From: Flavisphingopyxis sp963800335 | Lineage (GTDB): Bacteria; Pseudomonadota; Alphaproteobacteria; Sphingomonadales; Sphingomonadaceae | Reading direction: 5' to 3' | DNA length: 64,000 bases | Assembly: GCA_963800335.1 (NCBI GenBank) | Contig: CAWDAN010000005.1 | Span: 186,001-250,000, forward strand | Shown: piece after piece, positions 1 through 9,105 of the stretch | Position numbering within the stretch: position 1 is the first letter of the stretch | Layout: each line of letters begins with the position of its first letter | Position numbers and translations under genes: made by a program | Notes under the pieces: generated by a model | The model's input: the letters and a program-made list of their open reading frames with translations, nothing else | What the model was told of the DNA's origin: nothing | Databases searched by the model: none

Positions 1-291
1 CGGCTCGCGCTCGACGGTCCGCTCAACGCTATCACCGACCGCAAGCTCGAAGAGGCCGAACGCCGCCTCGCCGATTGGCGCTTCACCCCCAATGGCAGCG
101 AGGGGTTCGCCAAGGCCGAAGTCACCATCGGCGGCATCGCCACCGCGGGCCTGTCATCACAGACGATGGCGGGAAACACCGTGCCCGGCCTCTACGCGAT
201 CGGCGAAGCGGTCGATGTCACCGGCTGGCTCGGCGGCTATAATTTCCAATGGGCCTGGGCGAGCGCGCACGCCGCCGCGCAAGCGCTCTAG
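1..291 (+). CDS. NAD(P)/FAD-dependent oxidoreductase, HI0933/BaiN-like family (C-terminal part)
   Basis: This is the last 96 codons of a gene that begins before the window. The reading frame is open from base 1 and stops with TAG at 289-291. The C-terminus carries the pattern VPGLYAIGEAVDVTGWLGGY followed by an N-x-QWAWASA segment. That matches the FAD-contacting end of HI0933-type flavoproteins, which typically read VPGLYFAGE-x-DVDG-x-TGGYNLQWA. The family is a set of two-dinucleotide-binding flavoproteins, some of which reduce unsaturated substrates; the substrate here cannot be told. The next gene is convergent and ends 5 bases downstream. Confidence 0.8.
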   Translation, partial: RLALDGPLNAITDRKLEEAERRLADWRFTPNGSEGFAKAEVTIGGIATAGLSSQTMAGNTVPGLYAIGEAVDVTGWLGGYNFQWAWASAHAAAQAL

Positions 292-296
292 GCCCC

Positions 297-1709
297 TCAG
301 CTTTCGGCCATTGTGAATGGCGCGGTCGAACGGCGATAGTCGTCGGCGAGCAGCGTCCGGCCGATCGGCGGCGCGGCGCGCGCGATGCACGCGGGGCGCT
401 GGCACAGGCGGCAGGTTACCCCGATCGGCGTCGGCTCGGCCGGCGTGCCATCGGCATAGACCAGCCTGGCGGCATGGTCGTGCGCGCAGCACAGGGCGAT
501 CGCGCGCGTCATGCGCGCCGCACCGTACGTCCCGCCGCCGCTCGTCACCGTCCGCGCGATCGAAAAGAAACGCTGGCCGTCGGGCAGTTCGAGCCATTGC
601 GTGACGATCCGCCCGGCGTCGCGGAAGGCGTCGTGGATCGACCAGAGCGGGCACGATCCGCCGTGCCGCGCAAAGGGGAAGCCCGCGCCATCGAGCCGTT
701 TCGACACGTTGCCCGCGGGATCGATCCGGACGAAGAAGAACGGCACGCCCTCCCTGCCCGGCCGTTGCAGCGTCGTCAGCCGGTGCGCACTCTGTTCGAA
801 GCTTGTCCCGAAGCGCCTCGCGAGCACATCGATATCATAGCGCACCTTGTCGGCGGCCTCGGCGAACGCGCCATAGGGCATCAGGATCGCAGCGGCGGCA
901 TAGCTCGCCAGCGCGCGGCGGACGAGCGCGCGGGCATTGTCGCTCGACAGCGCCGCTCCCGCCATCGCATCGGCGATATCCGCGTCGCATTCAAGATAGG
1001 CAAGCTGGATCGCGAGCTGGAAGGCGCGGCTCGGCGCGTCGAGCGTATCGTCGATCAGCAGCTGGTCGTGATGGCGATCGAAACGCCGCGCCGAATCGAT
1101 CATTACGCTCGCGGGTAGCGCGCGGACCCGGATGTGGTGCCGCTCGGCGAGCCGCCGTTCGATCCTATCGGCGCCGACCCCGCCTTCGCCAATCTCCCCA
1201 GCGAGCGCTTCGCAGGCCGCGTCGAGCCGCGCGAAATGGTTGCGGTGCGCGGCGATGAAGGCGCGCGCCTCGACCGACGGATCGCGCGTCGCCGCGTCCT
1301 CGCTGCCACCCTCGCCCGCGCGATGATCGGCCAGCACGCTTTCCGAGGCGCGATAGGCGGCGTGCAGCCTGAGCAGCGCATCGGCAATGCCGGGGAAGTT
1401 GGCGACGACGTCGGTCGCCTCGAGCGGGTCGACATCGCAATCGGCGAAGATCGGATCGCGCAGCACCGCGCCGAGCCGCGCCTGGTGGTCGTCGCGGTCG
1501 TCGGGGGCGAGGTCGTCGAGCGCGAGCCGGTAGGTCCGCGCGATCCTCAGCAGCATCTCGGCGGTGACCGGGCGGGTGTTGCGCTCCATCAGCGCGACAT
1601 ATGACGGCGATATCGCAAGGTCGCTCGCCATCTCGGCCTGGGTAATCCCCAGCTCGCGGCGCAATCGCCGTAGCCGTGGACCGAAATAGACGCCGCGTTC
1701 CCTGCTCAT
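297..1709 (-). CDS. RamB/ScfR-like XRE-family transcriptional regulator with IrrE/DUF2083-type C-terminus
   Basis: The 470-residue protein starts with a helix-turn-helix of the XRE type (about residues 8-65, including GITQAEMA and SPSYVALMERN). A degenerate IrrE/ImmA-like middle follows at about 190-260; it has no HExxH zinc motif, since the equivalent stretch reads LAIQLAYLE. The C-terminal half is of the DUF2083 kind, with cysteines in a CPLW segment and a late CRLCQRPAC cluster. This arrangement is that of short-chain fatty acyl regulators and of corynebacterial RamB, which controls glyoxylate-shunt genes. It is divergent from aceA across 135 bases that contain repeated TTACA half-sites, so control of aceA and of its own gene is a reasonable inference. 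No frameshift is seen. Confidence 0.85.
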   Translation of the reverse strand: MSRERGVYFGPRLRRLRRELGITQAEMASDLAISPSYVALMERNTRPVTAEMLLRIARTYRLALDDLAPDDRDDHQARLGAVLRDPIFADCDVDPLEATDVVANFPGIADALLRLHAAYRASESVLADHRAGEGGSEDAATRDPSVEARAFIAAHRNHFARLDAACEALAGEIGEGGVGADRIERRLAERHHIRVRALPASVMIDSARRFDRHHDQLLIDDTLDAPSRAFQLAIQLAYLECDADIADAMAGAALSSDNARALVRRALASYAAAAILMPYGAFAEAADKVRYDIDVLARRFGTSFEQSAHRLTTLQRPGREGVPFFFVRIDPAGNVSKRLDGAGFPFARHGGSCPLWSIHDAFRDAGRIVTQWLELPDGQRFFSIARTVTSGGGTYGAARMTRAIALCCAHDHAARLVYADGTPAEPTPIGVTCRLCQRPACIARAAPPIGRTLLADDYRRSTAPFTMAES

Positions 1710-1730
1710 GACGCAAGCCTAGACCTATCA

Positions 1731-1768
1731 TTACAACATGACAAATATTTCCTGTAAGGACTTACAAC
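1731..1768. promoter_or_regulatory. Candidate operator between the RamB-like regulator and aceA
   Basis: The divergent intergenic region holds a perfect inverted repeat, TGTAAG-GA-CTTACA, at 1753-1766. It also holds a direct repeat of TTACAAC at 1731-1737 and 1762-1768, set 31 bases apart, about three helical turns. The half-site TTACA/TGTAA thus appears three times in 38 bases of otherwise GC-rich DNA. The position suits a regulator acting on both genes. The assignment to the RamB-like protein is inference. Confidence 0.45.
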
Positions 1769-1844
1769 TCGACCCCGCATCCCCTCGACCGGTAGCCGTT
1801 ATGACCCCACAAGCAAGGCCACATTCCAGCACATGAGGCCGACC

Positions 1845-3438
1845 ATGACCTATCACGAGCATCAATCGCACGCCGCCACGCTGATCGACGCGCAGGGCGC
1901 GCCGTGGGCGGCGATCGACGCCGATGCCGTCGCGCGGATGCAGGCGCAGAACCGTTTTCGCACCGGCCTCGACATCGCCCGCTACACCGCGGGCATCATG
2001 CGCCGCGACATGGCCGCCTATGATGCCGACCCGGCCAACTACACCCAGTCGCTCGGCGCCTGGCACGGCTTCATCGCGCAACAGACGATGATCGCGGTCA
2101 AGAAGCATATCGGTTCGACCAAGCGCCGCTATCTCTACCTTTCGGGCTGGATGGTCGCCGCGCTGCGCTCCGATTTCGGGCCGCTGCCCGACCAGTCGAT
2201 GCACGAAAAGACCGCCGTTCCCGCGCTGATCGAGGAGATCTACACCTTCCTCAAACAGGCCGATGCGCGCGAACTTGGCGGCCTGTTCAAGACGCTCGAC
2301 GCGGCGCGCGATGCCGGCGACATGCTGCGCGAACGCGAAGCGCTCGCCGCGATCGACGCGCACGAAACGCACGTCGTCCCGATCATCGCCGATATCGACG
2401 CGGGCTTCGGCAATGCCGAGGCGACCTACCTCCTCGCCAAGCAGATGATCGAGGCGGGCGCCTGCGCGCTGCAGATCGAAAACCAGGTGTCCGATGAAAA
2501 GCAGTGCGGTCATCAGGACGGGAAGGTAACCGTCCCGCACGAGGACTTTCTCGCCAAGATCCGCGCCTGCCGTTACGCATTTCTCGAACTCGGCGTCGAC
2601 GACGGGATCATCGTGGCGCGCACCGACTCGCTCGGCGCGGGCCTGACCAAGCAGATCGCCTACAGCCGCGAGCCCGGCGATCTCGGCGATCTCTACAACG
2701 GCTTTCTCGATTGCGAGGATGTCGACGGCGCGGGCAATCCCGGCGACGTCCTGATCAACCGCGACGGCCGCATCGTCCGTCCCAGGCGGCTGCCGAGCAA
2801 CCTCTACCAGTTCCGCCCCGGCACCGGCGAAGACCGCTGCGTGCTCGATTGCGTCACCGCGCTGCAGAACGGCGCCGACCTCATCTGGATCGAGACCGAA
2901 AAGCCGCACATCGAACAGATCGCCGGCATGGTCGACCGCGTCCGAGCCGAGGTTCCCGACGCGAAGCTCGTCTACAACAACTCGCCCTCTTTCAACTGGA
3001 CGCTCAACTTCCGCCAGCAGGTCTACGACGCATGGATCGAAGAAGGCCGCGACATGGCCGCCTATGATCGCGCCGGGCTGATGGCGCAAAGCTACGACTC
3101 AACCGATCTCGCGGTCGAGGCCGATAGCCGGATTCGCGATTTCCAGCGCGACAGCGCGGCGCGCGCGGGCATTTTCCATCACCTCATCACGCTGCCGACC
3201 TATCACACCGCCGCGCTGTCGACCGACAATCTCGCGCGCGACTATTTCGGCGAGCGCGGGCATGCTCGGCTATGTCGAGGGGGTCCAGCGCGAGGAGATC
3301 CGCCAGGGCATCGCCTGCGTCCGCCACCAGAACATGGCGGGCTCCGACATCGGCGACGAGCACAAGGGCTATTTCGCCGGCGAGGCCGCGCTGAAGGCCG
3401 GCGGCGGCGCCAACACGATGAACCAGTTCGCCGCCTGA
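1845..3438 (+). CDS. aceA: Isocitrate lyase (one apparent frameshift)
   Basis: Isocitrate lyase splits isocitrate into glyoxylate and succinate, the first step of the glyoxylate shunt. The frame shows the family core, including TYLLAKQMIEAGACALQIEN, the catalytic-loop region around KQCGHQDGK (about residues 220-228), and the conserved WTLNFRQQ region. The second of two close ATGs (1845) is preferred because GAGG lies six bases before it; the other is at 1833. Near 3258 an extra G in GCGGGCATG throws the frame. Correcting it restores GMLGYVEGVQREE to a stop at 3436-3438, giving about 531 residues, the length of the longer bacterial AceA class. The span is 3n+1 bases, as expected for one insertion. 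A sequencing error is more likely than decay. Confidence 0.92.
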
Positions 3439-3469
3439 GCCGCCTGAAGCTCAACCAAGGAGAGTGTCC

Positions 3470-3637
3470 ATGACGACGACCCCGACCAGCCAGCCCGAAC
3501 GATCACGCGCGGTGTTCAGCCAGGAGGATTTCGGCCTGATCCGCACCGCGATCGGCCATTATCTCGAACACACCAAGGATGAGACCGAGCGCCGCAAGTT
3601 CGGCAATCTCTATCACCGCCTCGGCCGGGTAGACTGA
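3470..3637 (+). CDS. Small protein downstream of aceA (55 residues)
   Basis: An ATG at 3470 follows an AAGGAGAG ribosome site nine bases upstream and opens a 55-codon frame. It lies 31 bases after the aceA stop, so the two are probably co-transcribed. The product is hydrophilic and charged. Its C-terminal half reads like a short helical protein (FGLIRTAIGHYLEHTKDETE), with no membrane segment or cysteine. I do not recognise a named family. The strong ribosome site and the tight linkage to aceA support it as a real gene. A role connected with the glyoxylate shunt is only a guess from position. Confidence 0.65.
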   Translation: MTTTPTSQPERSRAVFSQEDFGLIRTAIGHYLEHTKDETERRKFGNLYHRLGRVD

Positions 3638-3652
3638 CCCGCGCGAGGAGCG

Positions 3653-3916
3653 TCAGCGCAGCTGGCTGTCCTTGCTGCCGCGGCGGTTGATCCCGGCGCT
3701 GCGCTGGCTGGCGTCGCGGCCCGACTGGCACGGCACGCAGGTTCGCGATCCGGGCAGCGCCTTGCGCCGCGCCTCGGGGATCGGCTCGCCGCATTCGACG
3801 CACAGCCCCGATCCCTCGCCCGCAGGCAGGGACGAGCGCGCCTTCGACACCGCATCGGCAACCGAATCGTCGATCTGATCCTGTACCGCGCCATCGCGCG
3901 CCCAACCTCCGGCCAT
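3653..3916 (-). CDS. DksA/TraR-family C4 zinc-finger protein
   Basis: The 87-residue protein carries the diagnostic C4 zinc finger: CVECG at about residues 47-51 and CVPC at about 68-71, with the spacer PIPEARRKALPG typical of the DksA/TraR family. It lacks the long coiled coil of true DksA, so it belongs to the short TraR/YbiI-like group, whose members can touch RNA polymerase; the exact role is unknown. The start is the ATG at 3914-3916, preceded by AAAGGAG. It is divergent from ku and convergent with the small aceA-linked gene, ending 16 bases from it. Confidence 0.8.
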   Translation of the reverse strand: MAGGWARDGAVQDQIDDSVADAVSKARSSLPAGEGSGLCVECGEPIPEARRKALPGSRTCVPCQSGRDASQRSAGINRRGSKDSQLR

Positions 3917-4054
3917 CGTCTTTGCTCCTTCGTATTGATATATTGGAAATAACCCGCTTCGTTTCAATAGTATCGCAGCTCGCGCACCTGCCCGAACGGA
4001 ACGGATCGCCCCCGCCGCGCATTGCACTAGCGAAACGATCAAGGGAGAGTGTCG

Positions 4055-4912
4055 GTGGCCGCACGCGCATATTGGAAGGGTCAGATCCGCCTCGCGCTCG
4101 TCTCGATTCCCGTCGAGATATACCCTGCGACCAAGTCGGGCGCGTCGATCAGCTTTCGCCAGATCCACGAACCCTCGGGCAAGCCGATCAGTTATGAAAA
4201 GGTCGTCGCTGGAGTCGGCCCGGTCGATCGCGACGAGATCATCAAGGGCTATGAGCTTTCGAAAGGGCCATTACGTCCTGCTCGACGACGACGAGATCGA
4301 GGCGGTCAAGCTCGAGAGCAAGAAGACGCTTGGAGCTTGTCCAGTTCGTCGACGCGCACGAGATCGACGTGCTCTATTACGAAAAGCCCTATTACGTCGT
4401 CCCCGCCGACGAGCTCGCCGAAGAAGCCTATGTCGTCCTGCGCGAGGCGCTTGCGCCAATCGAAAAAGGTCGGCGTCGGCCAGCTGACATTGCGCGGCCA
4501 GGAACAGCTCGTCAGCCTCAAACCGTGCGGGCGCGGGCTCGTCCTCGAGATCCTGCGCTATGCCGACGAGGTCAACAGGGCGGCGAACTATTTCCGCGAC
4601 GTCGGCGATGCCAAGCCCGACAAGGAACTGCTCGAACTCGCCACGACGCTGATCGACAAGAAGAGCGGCAGCTTCGACGCGTCGGACTATCACAACAACT
4701 ATATCGATGCGCTCAAGCGGCTGATCGACAAGAAGGCCAAGGCGAAGGGCAAGCGCGTCCTCGAGGATGTCGACGAACCCGGCGAGGTCGCAGGCAAGTC
4801 GAACGTCATCGACCTGATGGCGGCGCTGAAGGCATCGGTCGACGGCAAGAAGGCAGCGCCGACGAAGGCCGCCGCCAAGAAGCCCGCCGCCAAGGCCAAA
4901 AAGTCCGCCTGA
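4055..4912 (+). CDS. ku: Ku protein for non-homologous end joining (frameshifted in this sequence)
   Basis: Bacterial Ku is a homodimer that encircles broken DNA ends and recruits LigD. The N-terminus (RAYWKGQIRLALVSIPVEIY) and the later QLTLRGQEQLVSLKPC segment are characteristic Ku core sequence. The tail is lysine- and alanine-rich (AAPTKAAAKKPAAKAKKSA), as in the basic Ku extensions that bind DNA or ligase. Three single-base insertions are needed to read it through: an extra G near 4267, an extra T near 4331, and an extra T near 4452. The total length is a multiple of three, agreeing with three insertions. The GTG at 4055 follows GGGAGA by six bases. ligD starts one base after the stop. 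Confidence 0.88.
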   Translation: MAARAYWKGQIRLALVSIPVEIYPATKSGASISFRQIHEPSGKPISYEKVVAGVGPVDRDEIIKGYELSKGPLRPARRRRDRGGQAREQEDAWSLSSSSTRTRSTCSITKSPITSSPPTSSPKKPMSSCARRLRQSKKVGVGQLTLRGQEQLVSLKPCGRGLVLEILRYADEVNRAANYFRDVGDAKPDKELLELATTLIDKKSGSFDASDYHNNYIDALKRLIDKKAKAKGKRVLEDVDEPGEVAGKSNVIDLMAALKASVDGKKAAPTKAAAKKPAAKAKKSA

Positions 4913-4913
4913 C

Positions 4914-7461
4914 ATGGCCAAGACTGCCGATCCGCTCGCGCAATATAATGCCAAGCGCGACTTCGCGCTGACCGCCGAACCGGCGGGCAAGGTCGTCAAG
5001 GGCCAAGGCACCAAAAACGGGGGCGCTTCATCGTCCAGAAGCACGACGCGACGCGGCTGCATTACGATTTCCGTATCGAAGTCGACGGCGTGCTCAAGAG
5101 CTGGGCGGTGACCAAGGGGCCGAGCGCCAATCCCGACGACAAACGGCTCGCGGTGCGGACCGAGGATCATCCGATGAGCTATGCCGAGTTCGAAGGCATC
5201 ATCCCCAAGGGCCAATATGGCGGCGGCACGAGTAATGCTGTGGGATCGCGGCAGCTGGGCGCCGATCGCGGGCAAGAGCGCCAGCGATATCGACAAGGGC
5301 CACCTCCACTTCACGCTCGACGGGAGAGCGGATGAAGGGCGAGTGGATGCTCGTCCGGATGAAGCCGCGCGGCAAGGAAAAGCGCGAGAACTGGCTGCTG
5401 AGAAAGATCGACGACGCCTATGCCGGCGGCAGCGACGATCTCGTCGCGCGCGAGCTGACCAGCGTGCTGACCGGCCGGACGATGGCCGAAATCGCCGCCG
5501 ACGAGGACGGTGCGCAGTCGCTGAAGGGCAAGAAGGGCCAGGCATTCAACGCCGCGATGACCGAGGCCGCCGAACACAATGCCAAGATCGCAAAAAGGCG
5601 CGGCAAAACCGCGAAGAAAAGCAAAGGAGCCGGCGAGCCGCCCAAATTCCGCCCGCTCCAGCTCGCGACGCTCGTCGACGACGTCCCAACCGGCAATGGC
5701 TGGTTCCACGAGATCAAGTTCGACGGCTATCGCGCGCTGGTCGCTGCGTCGGGCGACGACGTCCATGTCTACACGCGCAACGGCAAGGACTGGACCGAGA
5801 AGTTCGGTCCGCTGGTGCGCCATATCGCCGCGCTCGACCTGCCGCCGTGCCTGATCGACGGAGAGATCGTCGCCTATGGCGATGACGGCAATCCCGATTT
5901 CTCGTCGCTGCAGGAGGTGCTCAAGCGAGGCCACGGCGCGCAGACCGAGGCAACGCCGATGCACTATTTCGCCTTCGACCTGCTCGATCTCGACGACACC
6001 GACCTCACCGGCCTCGGCAATCTCGAGCGCAAGGAGCGCCTCGAGGCGCTGCTCGCCGATGCCGCGCCGCCGATCCACGTCGCCGACCATGTCATCGGCG
6101 CGGGCGAAAAGCTCTACGCGGCGATGTGCGCCGCGGGGCAGGAAGGCATTATCGCCAAGCGCGCCGATGCGAAATATGCCGGGCGGCGAAACAAGCACTG
6201 GGTCAAGGTCAAGTGCACGCGGCGGCAGGAGTTCGTCGTCATAGGCTGGAAGGAATCGAGCGCCAAGGGCCGCCCCTTCTCCTCGCTGCTGCTCGCCCAG
6301 CACGAAGGCGACGAGCTCGTTTACAAGGGCAATGTCGGCACCGGCTTCAACCAGGCGGTGATGGACGACCTTGCCGAACGCTTTGCCAAACTCGCGCGCA
6401 AGACGCCGCCGGCCGAAGTCGACAAGGCGAGCGCACGCAAGGTCCACTGGCTGACCCCAAAACTCGTCGCCGAGATCGCCTTTGCCGAATTCACCGCGGG
6501 CGGGTCGGTCCGCCATGCGAGCTATCTCGGCCTGCGCGAGGACAAGGAGGCGAAGAACGTGACCCCCGAAGTGAAACAGCCCGTTCCCGCCACCCGCGCA
6601 AGCGACGTCAAGATATCGAGCCGCGACCGCGTCATCTTTCCCGAGGCAAAGGCGACCAAGGGCGATCTCGCCGATTATTACGCCGCAATTGCGCCCGTCA
6701 TGCTGCCGCACTGCGCCAACCGACCGATCAGCCTCGTCCGCTGTCCGCAGGGACGGGCGAAGAAATGCTTCTTCCAGAAACACGATTCGGGTTCGTTCGG
6801 CGACCATGTCAAACACGTGCCGATCCGCGAAAAGGACGGCGGGCACGAGGACTATCTCTATCTCGATGATGCCGACGGCCTGCTCGCCTGCGTCCAGATG
6901 GGGACGATCGAGTTCCATGGCTGGGACAGCCATGTCGAGACGCTGGAACGGCCCGACCGGATGATCTTCGACCTCGATCCCGACGAGGGATTGGGCTTCG
7001 AGAAGGTCAAGAAGGCGGCCGTCGACATCCGCCAGCACCTCGCCGATATCGGCCTCGTCAGCTTCGCGATGCTGTCGGGCGGCAAGGGCGTCCATGTCGT
7101 CGTGCCGCTCGACCCCGGCCACGACTGGGACACGCACAAGGATTTTTCCAAGCGCTTCGCCGAAGCCTTGAGTCTCGCCGAACCCGACCGCTTCGTCGCG
7201 ACAATGTCGAAGGCCAAGCGCAAGGGAAAGATCTTCATCGATTACCTGCGCAACCAGCGCGGCTCGACCGCGGTCATGCCCTATTCGGCGCGCGCGCGAG
7301 ACTGCGCGCCGGTTGCCGCGCCGGTCGGCTGGGACGAACTCGCCGCCATCGACGGCGCCGGCCGCTGGACAATTGCCGATAGCGACGAACTGCTCGCGCG
7401 CGCCGCGTCGCCCGACCTCAAGGGTTGGGGCTTCGCCGCGCAGGTCCTGCCGGGGCTTTAG
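4914..7461 (+). CDS. ligD: ATP-dependent DNA ligase LigD with phosphoesterase, ligase and polymerase domains (frameshifted)
   Basis: LigD trims, fills and seals broken DNA ends with Ku. The order is phosphoesterase (about residues 1-170; QKHDATRLHYDFRIEVDG), ligase (about 230-540; nucleotidyl-transfer motif EIKFDGYRAL with the adenylated lysine), then the primase-like polymerase (about 570-840; DLDPDEGL supplies the metal-binding DxD). The polymerase domain keeps LRNQRGSTAVMPYSAR. Indels occur near 5025 (a missing base in the AAAAACGGGGG run), near 5230 and near 5327, all in the phosphoesterase part; the rest is open. The net length of 3n+1 agrees. The gene follows ku after one base, a standard two-gene end-joining operon. 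Confidence 0.92.
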
Positions 7462-7538
7462 CGCGAGCGTTTGGCGCTGCGCGGCCTCTCTGCTAGGAGG
7501 CACGCCCGCCTGCCCCGCGATTCCCGGATCCCAACGCA

Positions 7539-8490
7539 ATGAGCCTGCCCCTCCCGATTGCTGTCGCCGCGCTCTACCGCTTTACCGCGTTCGACGATTG
7601 CGACGCGATCCGCGACAGTCTCGCCGTCGCCTGCACGGCGCACGGTATCAAGGGCACGTTGCTGGTCGCGCGCGAAGGCATCAACGGGACGATCGCCGGC
7701 AGCGATGACGCGCATCGAGGCCGCGCTCGCCGCGATCCGCGCGCTGCCCGGTTGCGCCGACCTTACCGTCAAGCGCTCGCGCGCCGCGACGATGCCCTTT
7801 TATCGCATGAAGGTCCGCGTGAAGGCCGAGATCGTGACGATGGGGCAGCCCGATCTCGACCCCGCGCGCGATGCCGGCACCTATGTCGCGCCCGCCGAGT
7901 GGAATGCGCTGATCGACGATCCCGCCACCATCGTCATCGACACGCGCAACGATTACGAGGTCGCAATCGGCAGCTTTGCCGGCGCGATCGATCCGGGCAC
8001 GCAGCGCTTCGGCGATTTCCCGGCCTGGTTCGAGGAGAACCGAGAGACGCTGACCCAGGGCAAGCCGCAGCCGAAGATCGCGATGTTCTGCACCGGCGGC
8101 ATCCGCTGCGAAAAGGCGACCGCGTTCCTGAAGCGCGAGGGGCTCGAGCAGGTCTATCATCTCGACGGCGGCATCCTCGCCTATCTCGAAAAGGTCGCGC
8201 CCGAGGACAGCCGCTGGCAGGGCGAATGTTTCGTCTTCGACGAACGCGTCGCGATCACCCACGGTCTCGCGACGGGTACGCACGGCCTGTGCCGCGCCTG
8301 CCGCATGCCTGTCGGGCCCGAGCAGCGCGCCTCCGAACTCTACGTCGAGGGCGTCAGCTGCCCCGCCTGCCACGCGACGCGCAGCGACGCCGATCGCGCC
8401 CGCTATGCCGAACGCCACCGCCAGAGCGAGCTCGCCAGGGCGCGCGGCCTCGCGCATGTCGGCGCAGTGCTTTCCGGCAGCGATGACTGA
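7539..8490 (+). CDS. trhO: tRNA uridine-34 hydroxylase TrhO, rhodanese family (one frameshift)
   Basis: TrhO (YceA family) makes 5-hydroxyuridine at the wobble position of tRNAs with oxygen as substrate. The protein has the N-terminal acylphosphatase-like part (KGTLLVAREGINGTIAGS) and a rhodanese domain. The rhodanese active-site loop is MFCTGGIRCEKA, with the conserved cysteine. A C-terminal cysteine-rich tail (CRACRMPV, CPACHA) is also usual for the family. One extra base near 7712 shifts the frame after GSDDA; the downstream frame continues with IEAALAAIRALPG. The corrected length is about 317 residues. The stop overlaps the start of the following glutathione transferase gene. Confidence 0.9.
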
Positions 8491-9105
8491 GCCCGTCCTC
8501 TACAGCTTCCGCCGCTGCCCCTATGCGATGCGCGCGCGCATGGCGCTGATCGCCAGCGGCATCGCCTGCGAGATCCGCGAGGTGAAGCTTCGCAACAAAC
8601 CGCCCGAAATGCTTATCGCCTCACCCAAGGGCACCGTGCCCGTCCTCGTCCTGCCCGACGGCACGGTGATCGACGAGAGCATCGACATCATGCGCTGGGC
8701 GCTCGGACAGAACGATCCCGAGGACTGGCTGGCGGGCGATGACGAAGCTCTGATTGCAGACCAACGACGGCGCCTTCAAACACCATCTCGACCGCTATAA
8801 ATATGCCGATCGCCACGATGCCGACCCGGTCGTACATCGCGCCGCAGGTCTCGCCATTCTGCGCGATCTCGAGGCACACCTGGCTGCCACCGCCTATCTC
8901 TGCGGCGCTCGCCGCACGCTCGCCGACATCGCGATCATGCCCTTCGTCCGCCAGTTCGCCGAGACCGACCGCGGCTGGTTCGACGCGCAAGCCGCTCCCG
9001 CGCGTCCAGCGCTGGCTCGCCGACCTGCGCGCCTCAGCATTGTTCGAAGCAACGATGGTCCGCCGCGAGCCGTGGCGCAGCGAGACGAGCACCGCCACGC
9101 ACTAA
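8483..9105 (+). CDS. Glutathione S-transferase family protein (two frameshifts)
   Basis: The start ATG at 8483 lies inside the end of trhO, so the two are translationally coupled. The N-terminal thioredoxin-like fold begins YSFRRCPYAMRARMAL, with a CPYA motif in place of a catalytic Ser or Tyr, and includes the cis-proline strand GTVPVLVLPDG. The C-terminal helical domain contains FKHHLDRYKYA and LADIAIMPFVRQFA. Frame changes are needed near 8750 and near 8990. The corrected product is about 207 residues, normal for a soluble GST of the YfcG/Grx2-like kind. The substrate is unknown. The end overlaps the stop of dnaE2 on the other strand by four bases. Confidence 0.82.

Noticed and set aside
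4055..7461. Programmed frameshifting in ku and ligD
   Set aside because: The shifts have no slippery heptamers with downstream structure, and the same kind of indel recurs in unrelated genes across the window.
5311..7539. 742-codon ORF on the minus strand opposite ligD
   Set aside because: It is a GC-skew shadow with no recognised motif, while the plus strand holds LigD catalytic motifs throughout.
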